From Diploscapter coronatus (Eukaryota; Nematoda; Chromadorea; Rhabditida; Rhabditidae), in NCBI GenBank assembly GCA_964036155.1, contig OZ038423.1, forward strand, positions 27,109,249 through 27,173,248: a stretch of 64,000 nt of DNA, read 5' to 3'. Every line of letters begins with the position of its first letter. Position 1 is the stretch's first letter. The position numbers and the translations under genes were made by a program. The notes below the pieces were generated by a model, which saw only the letters and a list, made by a program, of their open reading frames with translations, did no database searches and was not told the origin of the DNA. Below, one piece after another: positions 1 through 13,160 of the stretch.

Positions 1-132
1 TTACTAGAATTTCGAAAGTCAAAACCAGATACTTCATTTTTTGACGACTATATTTTATTGATGGAAATGAAGAAAAGCGAGATTTAAAATATTTTATTAT
101 TTCATTTTAAAACCAACTCTTGAAATTTTCAG

Positions 133-1360
133 AGGATCCAGGATCAGCTCGGAGAAGAGAAGCTACAAGATCTCATCAACTTCACTCTGCACTACTTCTC
201 GACCGTCAAATTGCCAGTGAAGCGCGGAAATTTCATCGAGTTTCGTAAGGTTCGGGGAAAAGCGAAAATTTGTATCTTAAAAAAATCCTTGTTAAAGCTT
301 TAAAAATATTTTCCTTTAAACATTATTTTCTATTTAAAAAAAAATCATCTTTTAACAATCAGTTTAAAAAAATAATTCTTACAAATTGTGAAGAAAGCAA
401 AAATTTCCAGGGGATGTTGAACTTGTCGCCGATCGGTCGGAGCTGTTCTCAATCAGAGCGGGACGCGTTCGTCGTTTTCGATGCGGAGCACAAAATCCGC
501 GAGAAGTTCGTCCAGGCGCTCGAGCAGAAATTCCAAGGATACGGGCTCACTTTCGCTATCGGTTGGATTTTTCCCAGAAAATAAGAAAAATCTTAGAATC
601 CTATTTTTTAAAAATAATCTATATTTCAACAGTATATAAAAAAAAATTTATGAAGAAGAGCTTATTTTTTTTAAATGATTCGAAGCAATATTTACACATG
701 ATTTTAAGATTTATATAAATTCCAGTTTTCCACTTTATCTTTCTCAATTTTTATCAACAGCATATCATCTGCTCGGTGTACCTTAAAATAATATAAAACT
801 AGAAAATCAATAAATTTATCGATTTATTGATTTTATTTTCAGGCGGTCAAATCTCTGTGGACGCATTTCCGGTCGGTTGGGACAAGACGTTCTGTCTGCG
901 CTATTTGGAGAAGGATTTCGACAGCATTCACTTCTTCGGCGACAAAACCATGCCGGTTGGTTTTTTAATAAAAAATGATAGGTTTCAAAAATGCTCGTTT
1001 TGAAAAGAAATTTTACAAGTTGATCAAATTTAAAAGGATTTATATAGAATTCATAAGTTTAAAATCGTTATTTTGAATGAACTTCGGCTAAGCTGCTCAA
1101 CGAAAGTGGGACATCTAAAAGTATTCGAAAGCTCATTTTCTAATTTCAAAGTAATCATTCATAAGTATAGACTCCAAATTTCACAATAAAATCTGATTCG
1201 ATCATTTAAAAAATTTTAAAATAAAAATTGAAATTTTCAGGGCGGAAATGACCACGCGATTTTCGAAGACTCTCGGACGATCGGCCACTCAGTCGCGAAT
1301 CCTGACGACACCATCGTTAAAGTGACCGAGCTTCTGGAACAACTCCAAAATGCCAAGTAA
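133..1360 (+). CDS. PMM2: Phosphomannomutase, C-terminal exons (5' part outside window)
   Basis: Converts mannose-6-phosphate to mannose-1-phosphate in the cytosol, feeding GDP-mannose and N-glycan/GPI synthesis. Four exons join in frame: 133-249, 411-561, 843-955 and 1241-1360 (TAA). They give 166 residues of a protein usually about 250 long, so the N-terminal third with the catalytic DxD lies left of the window. Visible family motifs in order: [30 protein letters not shown] (sugar-phosphate binding), [26 protein letters not shown] followed by [10 protein letters not shown] (metal and phosphate site). The C-terminus has the usual family length. The first exon has no start and opens at an acceptor AG at 131-132, so the preceding 130 bases are intron. 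An AATAAA lies near 1610 downstream. This HAD-family assignment is firm; it looks like an intact, ordinary housekeeping gene. Confidence 0.95.
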
Positions 1361-4300
1361 TAGTCTAGAGGTAAAATTCTAGACTTTCAAAGTACTCAAA
1401 GGTTCTAGGTTTGCAAAATTGTTCAAGTTTCGGGAATTATATATATATTTTTGCAAAAAACTACCTAATTTATTTATTCAAAGGGGTTAAACTTGCCTTT
1501 TTAAACATGACGTGATATTTTAAATTTCGGAAAAAATGCTTTCAAAATTGAGCTGTGATTTAGTTTTTATGATAAAGTATTTGTTCTGGAGAAGATAAAG
1601 TCTTAGAAAAATAAACTCGAAAAATAGGCATGGAAATCCGTAGCTTTAGTTAGATAACTTCACTGTGAATCCACTTGCACAATTTATCATTTGTCAATTG
1701 ATATGCTTCAATCTTCCTTCTAATGCATCTCGAGAAACTCGCCATTAAAGAAGTTTTTGAAACATATCTAAACTATTTTGGAAACATCATTTCCTCAAAG
1801 AAAGTGTTTAACTTTTCGAGATAGAATATACAAATCGTATTTTCTTTAATAAAAACTAATAATTTTTTCCAAAATCTCCCAAATCGGCCTCATCTCCTTC
1901 TTGTGGTCTCAGGCAACGCGACGATTTCTTCCGTCACGGACCATCAATTCAAAGACGACCAAATGCAGGGGACGATTGCCCACAGTCAAACACAGCGCCA
2001 AAGGAAAAGGACATCTGCAAATGGGAGGTACGAGTCTAAACGATTCATCCAAATGAGTGATGGAGGTTGGACTTGTGAAAAAGTGATTGGACTATGCTTT
2101 CTCTTAATTATCAGATTCTGATATTTTATAAGAAATAGATCTTCTATTTGAAACAAAAATTCTTGATAAGCTATTTTATACCTGATTCTCTGGAACCTTG
2201 ATAATAATTTTAGACTTCAAAGTAAAAATAGCCTACAAAAGTGGATTATATAGCTCTTCGTACTTAAAATGTTCCTGCATGAAATTTTGACTTCCCGATA
2301 AAAGTAGTCCTTGAAAAACTGACTCTGATATCTTAGCAATTTCTTTGTAAAAATTTCTCACTATCATTTTCTGCTATTGAAATGGCGACCATAAATGGGC
2401 TTGGAAATGTTTGCCCAGAATTTCCCCTTTTGAATCGAAGGTACTGTAAAATGGATTAGCTTTCGTCTTTTGTGATTGGAAATGACGGAAAATTTTCTTA
2501 TATAGTTATTGATTTTTGTCGAATTTAAAAATACTGTAACAATTTTGGAAAATCTATTCATAAGCATGAGATCATTCTGACCAACTTTTCTACGACTTGG
2601 CCTTACTGACATTTTTCTTTTATAAGTTAGACTCATAAAATGTCCTAGTTCAAATAATGCTTCTGGAAAATCAACATTTCTCACGATCACCTTGACCATT
2701 TCTCTTTTCTGTAAACAACAGTCTCAATGATTCTAGGCAATTTGATATCTTCTTTTTCTCTAGGCTTTTCCTTCCGGCAAGTTTTCCCCTCAACAATCAT
2801 TTTCCAGCATCGCTCAAATGCTCTCTTTGACATACACAAATATTACTGTAATTCGAGAAATTAGTCGTGGGGCATGATTTCCGAGCACAAAGCCAGTTTT
2901 CGCGCCCTATTGATAATTCCTCTATTTTCATGCTTTTGCGCGGAGAGTTCATATTTCACACCGAGAGGAATAATTAAGGGAAAGATAGAAAGACGAGGGA
3001 AATAGTATGGAAAATAAAGAAAAGATAGAGGAAATGAGAAGTAGTAGGGAAAAGAAGGGCAATTATTAGCATAGCCGTATTTATTGAAAATGAGAGGAAA
3101 TAGCCCCACTCTAGCCGTATCAAATTGAAAAGTTGCGGGAGCTTTAGATGGGGAGTAATTATGAAGATATTTAGAAGTTAGGACATTTTTAGAAGGTTTG
3201 TTTTCTTGTTCGATAATCAAATACGAATTAACTTGGATTTTTCTGAGGGAAATTTATGAATCTCTCGAAACATAATCAACAATTTCGATCAGTTTCTTTC
3301 CTAAGTTCTAGTGAAGTCCTTGACATAGGGAAAAAGCTAGGATGTAAAATTTAGATTATTTTTGATATTTTACACAAGGTCTGGGAATTAATTACCAGGG
3401 AGAATCTCTTATATTTTGACTTTTACCTGAAAATTTCTGAAACACATTGCAATAATTTCGTCACTACCCAAAATCCCCAAATGTTCTAAAATGCTGCACT
3501 ATGTGCGTAATTAGATTTCTCCGCTTAGCTTCTATCCCCGTGCCCAAGAATGACTTATCGTTATTGTTGTTGCGTCCAGTCTGCCAGCGCGCTCTATGGC
3601 TACTCTCGAGGAAAACGCCCTCAATTGGCATTTCCTGTCTGACTCGCTGGACTCTCTCGAATTATAGTAGTCTCTAATCTGAGGAGGACTGAATGAGGAA
3701 TGGACGAATCACGCAATGATTTTGGAAGATTTTAGGATTCGAGAAAAGGTTAGGAGAGGTGAAATAGTATGAAAAATTACGATTTAGAGAAAGAAAAAGG
3801 CTAGAGGGTTATGATGAAAAGTTATTAGAAAAGGTAGAAAAGATGAAATAGTATTGAAAATTTAAAGGTTAGAGAAATATACAAAGAGAATGATAGAAAG
3901 AGGAAGGTAGAAAAAGTTGAGAGAATACGGTAAAATAGATGACAAAGGATAGAGAAAGTGTGAGAAAGTACGGTACTTCAAGAGAATAAAAGAAAAAAAG
4001 TTATCTAAACTCTTCGCAACACATCAATGTAAATGTAATTATCACTCTCAAAGAAGCTGCTGCCTTTTTCTTTTTCCCCTCTCATCTTAGACCTATCTCT
4101 AATTTTCGCCTTATAAGGACACAATAGACCTTTATCCGAGACGGCAATGCCTTTAGCAACTGCGTTTGACATGCGAATTAAAGGGAATTTACTCTGGCTT
4201 CTTTTAAACTCTAAAATTGATATTCTATTTCTCTATTTTCTGACTCTCTAGAATCTCATTAGTTTTCTTTTTGCCTCAGAATTTTGTAAGTTCAAGGCTG

Positions 4301-7300
4301 GTAAATGAATTTGCTGATAAGAAAATTCGAAATTTATTTTATAGGTTTCAAAAATAGACATCTTTTGATTTTTCAAACTAGAGTTAATCCTGATAGAACA
4401 TTATTGAGATAAAGGTGAATACTCTAATAATCCACTCTATCTTTAAATCAAAATTCTTCATGCTCCAAAATTTTTATATCTTCAAATTTTCAAATTGAAC
4501 TATGATCAAAAATAACCCTCTGGTTATTGTTTTAAAGTAAAGGTGTAATTCGTCGATTTACCCTTTGCTGATAGGTAATTTTTTGTCCATTAATGGGCAT
4601 TTCCGTTCTTATTTTCTTTAGGGGAGGCTTGTTGAATTTTTTCTTTCGCCCTCCAAGTTTCGTGTTTTCCTTTCTTTTTGGAAAAGAGCGACCATTTGAC
4701 CGTCCTTCACACAAACAGGCAGAAATGCAGCTAAATGGCGCCTTGGTCATTTTTCGTTTTTCGAATTCGATACTTTGAAAAAGATCGGGGATTTCACGCT
4801 CGCGCTCGAAATTTTCAGAAAATCCTATTCATTTTATTACTAAATTTTCAAACTTTCCTATCAGTATCTTAACCTCATTTTCATTTCAATATTTAGAAGA
4901 AGAAGTTAAGTCTGTCTACTTTATCACGATTACATTCAATCGCTTTTCCAACTCAGAAATTAATTCAAACTATTCGACTCGAAGAAAAAACTTTCGATTA
5001 ATAGAATTCGTTTTTTACCGTTCCACCATTTTCTCTGCTTCAGAGTTACGATATTTTGATTGCTAGACTCTGAATTTTTTAATTGATCGATTTTATAAGC
5101 CCATTTTTATCTCTAGATCCTTAAAATCTAATCAAAACTAGAGGTTTTGACAGATAGAATCCTTTTATTGTCATTTCACCATTCAAAAGTGGATACCCTC
5201 GCCCGGGGCATGAAGAGGCTCTGAAAAGAATATCTGGGTATGACGATGTTCAAGATGAACAGCGTTAACAATGGAGGGCGGGCAAATTTTGGGCCATCTA
5301 AAAACCTGCATAACAAAAGAAGTAGGAGTGAATCAGATACATAGTGAGGAAGGAATATGAAAGTCTTTGCATAAGTAGGAAAGTTTTAGGTGAAATGAGA
5401 AAAAGAAGGAATTTTTGGCATTTTTTATTCGAAATTACATCTTCTTATTTTGAATTTTAGGTAACTTTGATCTGGTAGTTTTTCCAATTTTTCGAGATCA
5501 TTTTTTATGATTTTTAGAAAACCTGAAAAACGGAAAGTTAGTATGTTGACGTAAATAATATCCGTCTTTCTTTCGCTCAAATAGGAACTCCTTAATTATC
5601 CGAAAAGCAATTATACAACGGAATGTAGTAAAAATCGGCTGGAACAGTTTGTTGGTTTGCAATAAGTGGATTTACCGGTCTATAAATCGTTCGGTAATTC
5701 CTCGAGGTACTTGAAGAAAACTTCCGGTAATATATGAGGATATTAATATAGGATTTTTTCCTTACTATGGAGCTTCCAAAAATAACTGATTTTTGGAGAT
5801 CCAATCTTTGAACTGTTCAATAGCTTTGTCTTCATTTATACGTCAGTGCTAGGAAAATTTAATCTAGGGACCTCTAAAGATTTTCTAAAACCTATTCATT
5901 TTTCCAAAAATTTTCGAAAACTCTAATATTTTTTCGGTTTTCAATTACGCTCGCTTTACTATATTTGATATTTCATTCAAGCTTGGAATTGCGTATTTTA
6001 GAGATACGAGAAAATCGAGAAAGTTTAGAGAAAAAGAGTTGAATAAAAACAAACGGCTACTGAATTATTTCCGGAGCGGGTTGGGAGAAAATTTCATTTC
6101 TTTTTGCCTCGGAATTTTTCATGCTATTTCATTTTCTGCTATGCGGTTATTATGATTGATTCTTGGGCAATATACCTGAGATTTTTCAATTTCAAATAAC
6201 TTTCTCCGTAACTAGTCCGTTTTTAGCTCCTACACTTTATCATATGATAAGAAATTTCAAATTTTTATGAGATAAATTCCAAATAGGGTATGTCAAATTA
6301 AATACGGATTTAATTTCTACGCTTTCTTATAGGGTGAGGCATAGAATGGGATTTACCATTTTTCATTCAAACTTTTCGATTGTTTGGACTTCTGCAAGTT
6401 AGAGACTAGGTAAAATGCGAGATTTAAAGAAAACGAACAAATTGAGGCTAACGTCTTCTTTACCTATAGGCTAAATGTGATTGATCATCTCATCCCATTT
6501 CACTTTTTTCGATCTTTACCCATTTTCCCTTTGAATTCGCTTTTTTCGTGGAAGATTAAGCTAGAAATCGAAACTACCGAGTTATAACTTGAATGTCAAA
6601 ACGAATTATGCTAAACCTATGAGGGACTTTACTTATTTTGCCTTTCTTACTATTTGGAATCTAGATTTTTAAAGGCTTGAGAAGGTTAAATTTTATCGAA
6701 ATTAAACGAGTTTTTAAATTTGATAAATGGTTTTCTATCGTTTTTATAATAAGTTGTCTTACTTGCTGTCCTATTGCCAATTCCCCTTCCTCATTAATTA
6801 TATACAAATTCGGAAACATATATAGATTTTTCTAAAGAAAAACTTTATTCTGATATCATGCCCCGCTAATTTCTAGCATTTCCCGACATTTTGATCTAAT
6901 TAACGCCTTCCTACTATTGAATTGTCTAGGTTTTTCACTTTGGTTCGGTATTTTAGCAGTTTTTGTGTTGAGTGCGAAGTGACGGGAGACAATGGTGAGA
7001 AAGCGCGTTGAAATATTGTTTAGAAAATAGTACGGTAAAATTTGAGAGGAAAAGAAAACGAAGGAAATAGCCTAGTAGAATGATAGAATTAAAGAGTGAT
7101 AGGTGAAATATTGAAGGATGAAATAGTAAAGGAATTTTAGAGAAATAAAGATATAACTTGGAAATAGTACGGTATTTTGAGAAAGCAGAGAGATTGATGC
7201 CCCTAGGCATGGGATCGTGGCAACTGTGAAAGGAAGATTGATATAGAGGAAAACCGCGGGCTTGAAGGGTTTTAGGGTCTGGACTGTATATGGGAAAGAA

Positions 7301-10300
7301 TGGATAGATTTCAGGAAAGGTTTATAAAACGGTGAATGTCGAAATGAGTAATGTGTTCACGTAGTTTCGTAAAACTAAAAAAAGTCCGTTTTTTTTCTTG
7401 AAACAGGCAAGTACTATAGTTTTGAATAGGTTTCAAAAATTTTCAAAATTACATGAGAATTCATTTTGATAGTGCTTCGAGGTAATAATTTCTAGCAGTT
7501 TATTTTTTTTTTTTAAATCTTTTAGATCTAACTTCATCCTGAACCCATTATTTCTTTTTCTCGACCTTCCTAATCTACAAAAGGCCTCTAAATCCAGTTT
7601 TTCGAGTTTGAAACCTCGAAAAAGTCTCGGCTTTCCATTTTTCCTCTCGAAAACTAAGTGCGACATTTAGACATCGCGACGCTTCGCTAGATTCATCAAA
7701 AATAATTGCGCCTCAAAATTACGTTCATTAGAGAAAAGGGAATTCATAGTCGGGATAAAAAAAAACTTGAACTTGCAACGGTGAAAAGGTTTCCCTTTTT
7801 ATGAGGTCTCCATTTTCCTTTAGGCTAAATGTTACCGGCGTTAAGAAATCTTTTTTTCATTTCTGAAAGAAGCTTTCTAACAGAATTTGGCAATACCGTT
7901 ATTCTAACATCACTATTAGCTCAAAAATTGAATGTTTCAAATCTAGCATAAAACTGAAATATTTTAAATGCAATATTCCGAATCCACCGTCGTTAGTTAA
8001 TAAATTTGATATAATTTTACTATTCTGTACCCTCATGAATTTTGCTCTAATTCCGATCAATCTATCTTCATCTCGCAATCATATTTACCTAGTTATGCTG
8101 ACCCAACCTAGTTCCTATAGCATGTTCAGAAAATATAGTAAGCTTCAAATTTATCATAGGATGAAGTTTCAAGTCGAGGTTAACCGCTAATCTTGATAGG
8201 TGTGGACAATAACCACCTTCGATAAATATAATCCAGAAATCTTAATCTACCTAATCCTGCAATCAGATTTACTAGTGTATGACCCAACTTCTTCCTTGAA
8301 GCACGGATCATATTGTCTCTCGCCAACACACAATAGTGCAAAACTTATCGCAGCTGGGGATTTCCTTTATCCATTCTCTTTATCCCTTCCTTTCTCTTTT
8401 ACGTATCGAATTCACCTATGATTTACTCGCAACTTACCTCTCTCCATGATCGCATAAGTTTTGGCGGGAAATTTTACCTAGGAGAACAAAGTTTGCCTTT
8501 TATTCGACCTCCACATTATTCTGAGATCTTGAGAAAATGCGATGAACATTTTTTGATTTCGAAGTTTCAGAGGAAAATTTATCATTTTGTAAATTCATTC
8601 CTCATCAAACGAGCCAATTTCAACTTTTTCCCGCGCACCTATATTTATGCGCCGACGCATAGATTTTCTGTGTTTTTATTTACGGAGAGGGGCTTGTAAT
8701 CTTTTCTTCTTCTCTTTTTCTCTGATCTCTCTCTTCCACTGATTAGCCGTGACACGGCAATTAGATTATCGTTTGAGCGCATTTGCCTCCTCTCCGTCTT
8801 TGTTTTGCACTGATTTTTCCATTGCTCATGCTCCGATTAGCCCGCTTGATTCGCATTCGAGTGCATTTTACGATATCTTCAATTTTACTCGAATTTTCTG
8901 ATTTGGGAATTTATCCATTTACCTATTTTAGAGCTAAAGATAGGTCTAATTGTAAGACCTAACTTGAGATTTTACTTTTCAGTACAAAAATATTTGACTT
9001 TTGGAAAACTCGCCATGTTTGCGGATCAAATGAAATTGATAAAGCCAAAAAGTCACTGAACTTTCAAAAGCCTAATTTTAGAACAAAGTGATTTTACCAA
9101 TTACCTTTCAAGAGCTAAAATATTTGTCCCGCCCCTAATTCAGAATTTGCCTGTCCACTTCTAGGGCCTAAATCAATTTGGTCATTTAGAGAATTTAGGG
9201 ACGTCAAAAGTCTAAATCATTTTATCTCAAATAGACTCAAGTATTTAGGGAAACGCTACAGTAGGAATTTATCTTTAGAAAAATCGAACTTTAGAAGGCT
9301 ATTTTTGAGGCTAAGATTTTCTGGGAAACTTTAAAAATCAACCATTTTACGACCCTCATAAATTTTGCGCGTAAACATTTTCTTAAAGAAAGTTCCCATT
9401 CAATGTTTTCTATCGGTAGGTTGACTATGTCAATATACTAACGTTATCATGCTCCCTATCTTTGATAAGGTAAGGAAGTATGGCTATACCTAAATAGGAA
9501 ATTAGAATTTTCGATTTTCACCTTCATCTTCAGATAGAACTACTTTCAAATATCCTATTCTCCAGTACTTCTTGATTTATTTTTTACGAATTTTTCTACT
9601 CTATTTTGGGAGGGAAAATATTTGGATGCAAAAATTCGACTTTACAAATCCCTTACCTAAATAAGAGAATGTTTTCGACTCAAAAATAGCCGCTAGGATT
9701 AAAAATGGACTGATAATGATAAAACGTTAGGAGGAAGGCCATATTAGGAGGATTATTTGGTGACCAAATGATAGTGATAGAGAGAAGGAAAGAGTTGTTG
9801 ACAGTTCTCGACATTTTACATAAAGAGTGATTGCCTTTGGTTATGATTTTTGAATGGGTTTCAAAAATTCTCGAATCTATTAGTACGTACTTCCGACGGA
9901 CTTATTTTTCAAAATGACCCTTCGTAAAAATGTCGATTTTCGAATTTTCGGACTAGACTCATCTGTATCTCGTTAGCGAAAGCGTTCATATGTTCCGTTT
10001 TACGAACTGAACATTTTTCTGAAAAAAACATGAAACCTCTCTTCTTCTTACTGAATAATATGCTAATTATTTACCATTCATATTTTCGTGCTAATTGTTT
10101 ATCACATATCCAGGCTTTTTCGGTGTCCAGCTTAAGGGCCCTAATCTGACCCCCTTAGGGTCATTTGTAATTTATGCCAGTCGGTTTATACCCCTATACT
10201 TTATCATTAGGCAAGATTGTATTCTAATTACTCAGGCTTCATCTCTCTAAGGCTCTAAATATGGATATAATTTCAATAATATCGGATATATGAAACTCAT

Positions 10301-13160
10301 AAGGGCCTTTAGCAAGATGGGATGGATCTGTATAGTGTAGCCACTAATTAGCATAATCTACGAGGTACTTGAACTCTTTCGAGTAGAATTCTGGACGTAC
10401 TTATGACTAAGGAATTGGATTTAGATTGGATAAGTTAGCTGATATTGGGATAATGAATAAAGAGATAGGCTAGGCTAAGTTAAAGCGAGCCTTGATGAAA
10501 ATATACACCATCAAAAATGAAAACTTTGTTCATTTCGCCGAGAAAAACACGGAGTATTTAGAATCGTTTTGAAACATTATTGAATATTTTATTTGAAATC
10601 AAATAGGTTAAAGTAAAGATATTTGGAATAATGAAAAAGATCGATTGATGTACAATGAACTTTTGAGGGATGATGCTAGATGAAAATTTTCAATGTCTTT
10701 ATTCTTACAGTACTGGTGTAATAGTTTATCAAAATTTGCAAGCAGAATTTATGATCATTTGAAGCCTTTTTTGCTATTCTTCAAACAGATAGATCAACTA
10801 TATATTGGTACTGGAGTTGTGAAAAACACTAAAGATTTATGAAATCTTGAAATCTACCTTTCCAGTTTTACTTTTTCAAGCTAAAAACTCCTAACTTATC
10901 AAGAACTTATTGTAATTTTGATACTCTTTAACAAGTGGGCGGAGTCTGTTGACAACCCTCCTTTTCGTTGCCTGTCTTTTGATGTTTGGCTTTTTTCTTT
11001 TCCCTCTCCCCCTTTCTATTTCTGCATCAAATCTCCGCCCCCTTTGGGGTTCTTCCTTTCCCTCTCTATTTCTCATTTTCTCTGTCCATCTCTACAATTA
11101 TTTCAACAAATTTATTAGGTTCCTTCATAATTACTCTACCACTCTTTCATCAAATTGATTTTTTTCGATTTCGATTTTCTATAGTCATTCTGGTTTTGAA
11201 GTGAGAGTATACGGTAGCGAAAGTAACTTTCCTTGAATTAAATTGGTTTTGATAGGCTTCGGAGAAGTTTCTCATAGGTTTTGCTTGGAAATGACTATCC
11301 TACTATAGTCTACTTTTAAAAAAAAAATCTTAAATTTTCCTACTCGAATTCAACTGATATCTTCAGTTCGATAATTTTGATAAGTTTCAAATAATTTTTA
11401 TAAGATTTTCTTTCGAATCTCCGATAATCCAAGATCTCTTATAGCTTTATAAAAATGGCTTATTAGAAATGTAGCTTTTCCAAGTTGTCAATAACCTGAA
11501 ACCTCGACTTGTTTTTGAAGTTTTGCCAACTTTTCAGTACATGAAACTCCTACTTCTGTTACTGGCAGATGTTGATAAGCCAGAATTTTTGCTACTTTTT
11601 TGTTTTACAATTCTAGAAAATCGAGATTAGTTTTTTCTTCGTCAAAAGATAATCCTTACCTAGATAAAACACTAAAGATAGGTAAAACACGAAATACTCC
11701 CTGACTCGGTTGCTCTACAAAATAAATGTAGTCGTGAGAGATAGCTCATTAGTAAAGGTCCTGCTTCTTTCATCCTCTTCGAAGTAAATACTCTCGTTTA
11801 TTGATAGAAAAACAATTCAAAATTATGCCAGTTTTTTTCTAGTCCTATATTTAACATTCAAATTTTTTCTTGGACTTCATAGGGGCTTTAATCATGAAAA
11901 GTACTTCGGACTTCATTTTACTTATTATTTTATTCGCGCAAAATTTCTTGCTTCCCTGGACTCTCTTTAATTTAATGCTTACTAAGATATCTGCATTTAG
12001 CAGCTCATTTTTATACACGAGTTTCCTCTCCATGGACTTTATCCCTATTGAAAGAAACATCCATTTCGTGATTGAAGTACTCTGGCTCTTTTCCCATCTT
12101 TTATCATTGGAGATATTAGAGATGCAGAGAAATTTTTAATAAGGAATGAGTAATACTCTGACTTTTATATTCCTTACCACTCGAAAAGTGAGAGACGGCG
12201 AGATTTTGAAATAAGCAAAGCATGTCGTGATTTGGCTCGCAAAGGGAGAATTAGAAATCTTCTAATGAGCTAAAAATTCGGATTCTAGAAAATAGATAAG
12301 TTTCATCATATCTTCATTAAAGACTGAACTCTTGTGGGCAACCTGATAAATTCAATTGTATAAATAAATTTTTAAACAAACCTTACTTATAAAAATCGTT
12401 CATTGATAATATTTCTAGCGAAATTTATCAGAAAAAGATTTTACCTGAAAATTCCTTACCTAGTTTCTCTCTAGTTAATTTCTGTAGTATATCTAATCCC
12501 GCTCCGCGAAGACTAGTCTATGAAATATGACCATTTCTAACTCGAGACTTCGTTCTACCTGGCTCACGACATTTTTATTTATGGCGGTTTTCATGACATG
12601 TCTTTCTATGTCTAGATATCTCTTGATTTTACATACTCACCATCTTTTCTCCGTCTTTTTCCTCTTCATTTTCTAAACTATCCCATATTTCTTACATGGT
12701 TTCGATCTCTCTTTTCTTCTCTTCATTTTCTATATTCTTTCATCCTTTCATCATACATTTGATCTCTTGTGTAACCATTACTTTGTGCCGTCGGGCTGTC
12801 TGAGTCAATCCCTCCCTTTCCTCTAAAAGGCAAATCCCAAGCGCCCAAACGATGACCAGTCAATACGTAAATCGTAAACAGGAAATATATGAAAGTGATA
12901 TGTTTCAAACCATCCTTGATTTTTCGAAAATTGATTTCTCAACGTTTCGTTACGAAATGTTTGGATGAATCTAGAAATTTTCTAAATATCATTTTGAACT
13001 ATTCTTTAGATATGTTTTCTAAGTTCGTTGAAATTCTCTACTTAATCAATTTCTCAATTGACTGAGTCGCTCGTCCGTAACGCATAAAATTTTATCGAAA
13101 TTTCAGAAAATCGGTCCTTTTAACTTTTTTTTTCAAAATATTTTATCGAAGAGTTTCAGA
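1361..13160. other. Gene-free AT-rich intergenic stretch upstream of the ephrin gene
   Basis: About 11.8 kb between the phosphomannomutase stop and the ephrin start, in which I cannot support any gene. Open frames are short and show no recognised motif. It holds several copies of a short GAAATAGTAC/GTACTATTTC repeat (for example near 2998, 3761, 3846, 7026, 7121 and 7161). It also has a pyrimidine-rich island at about 10930-11100 next to a GTGGGCGGAG box, and less AT-rich patches near 1900-2030, 3540-3660 and 8640-8830. It is likely to include the ephrin promoter and enhancers, but no specific site can be named. Confidence 0.6.
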
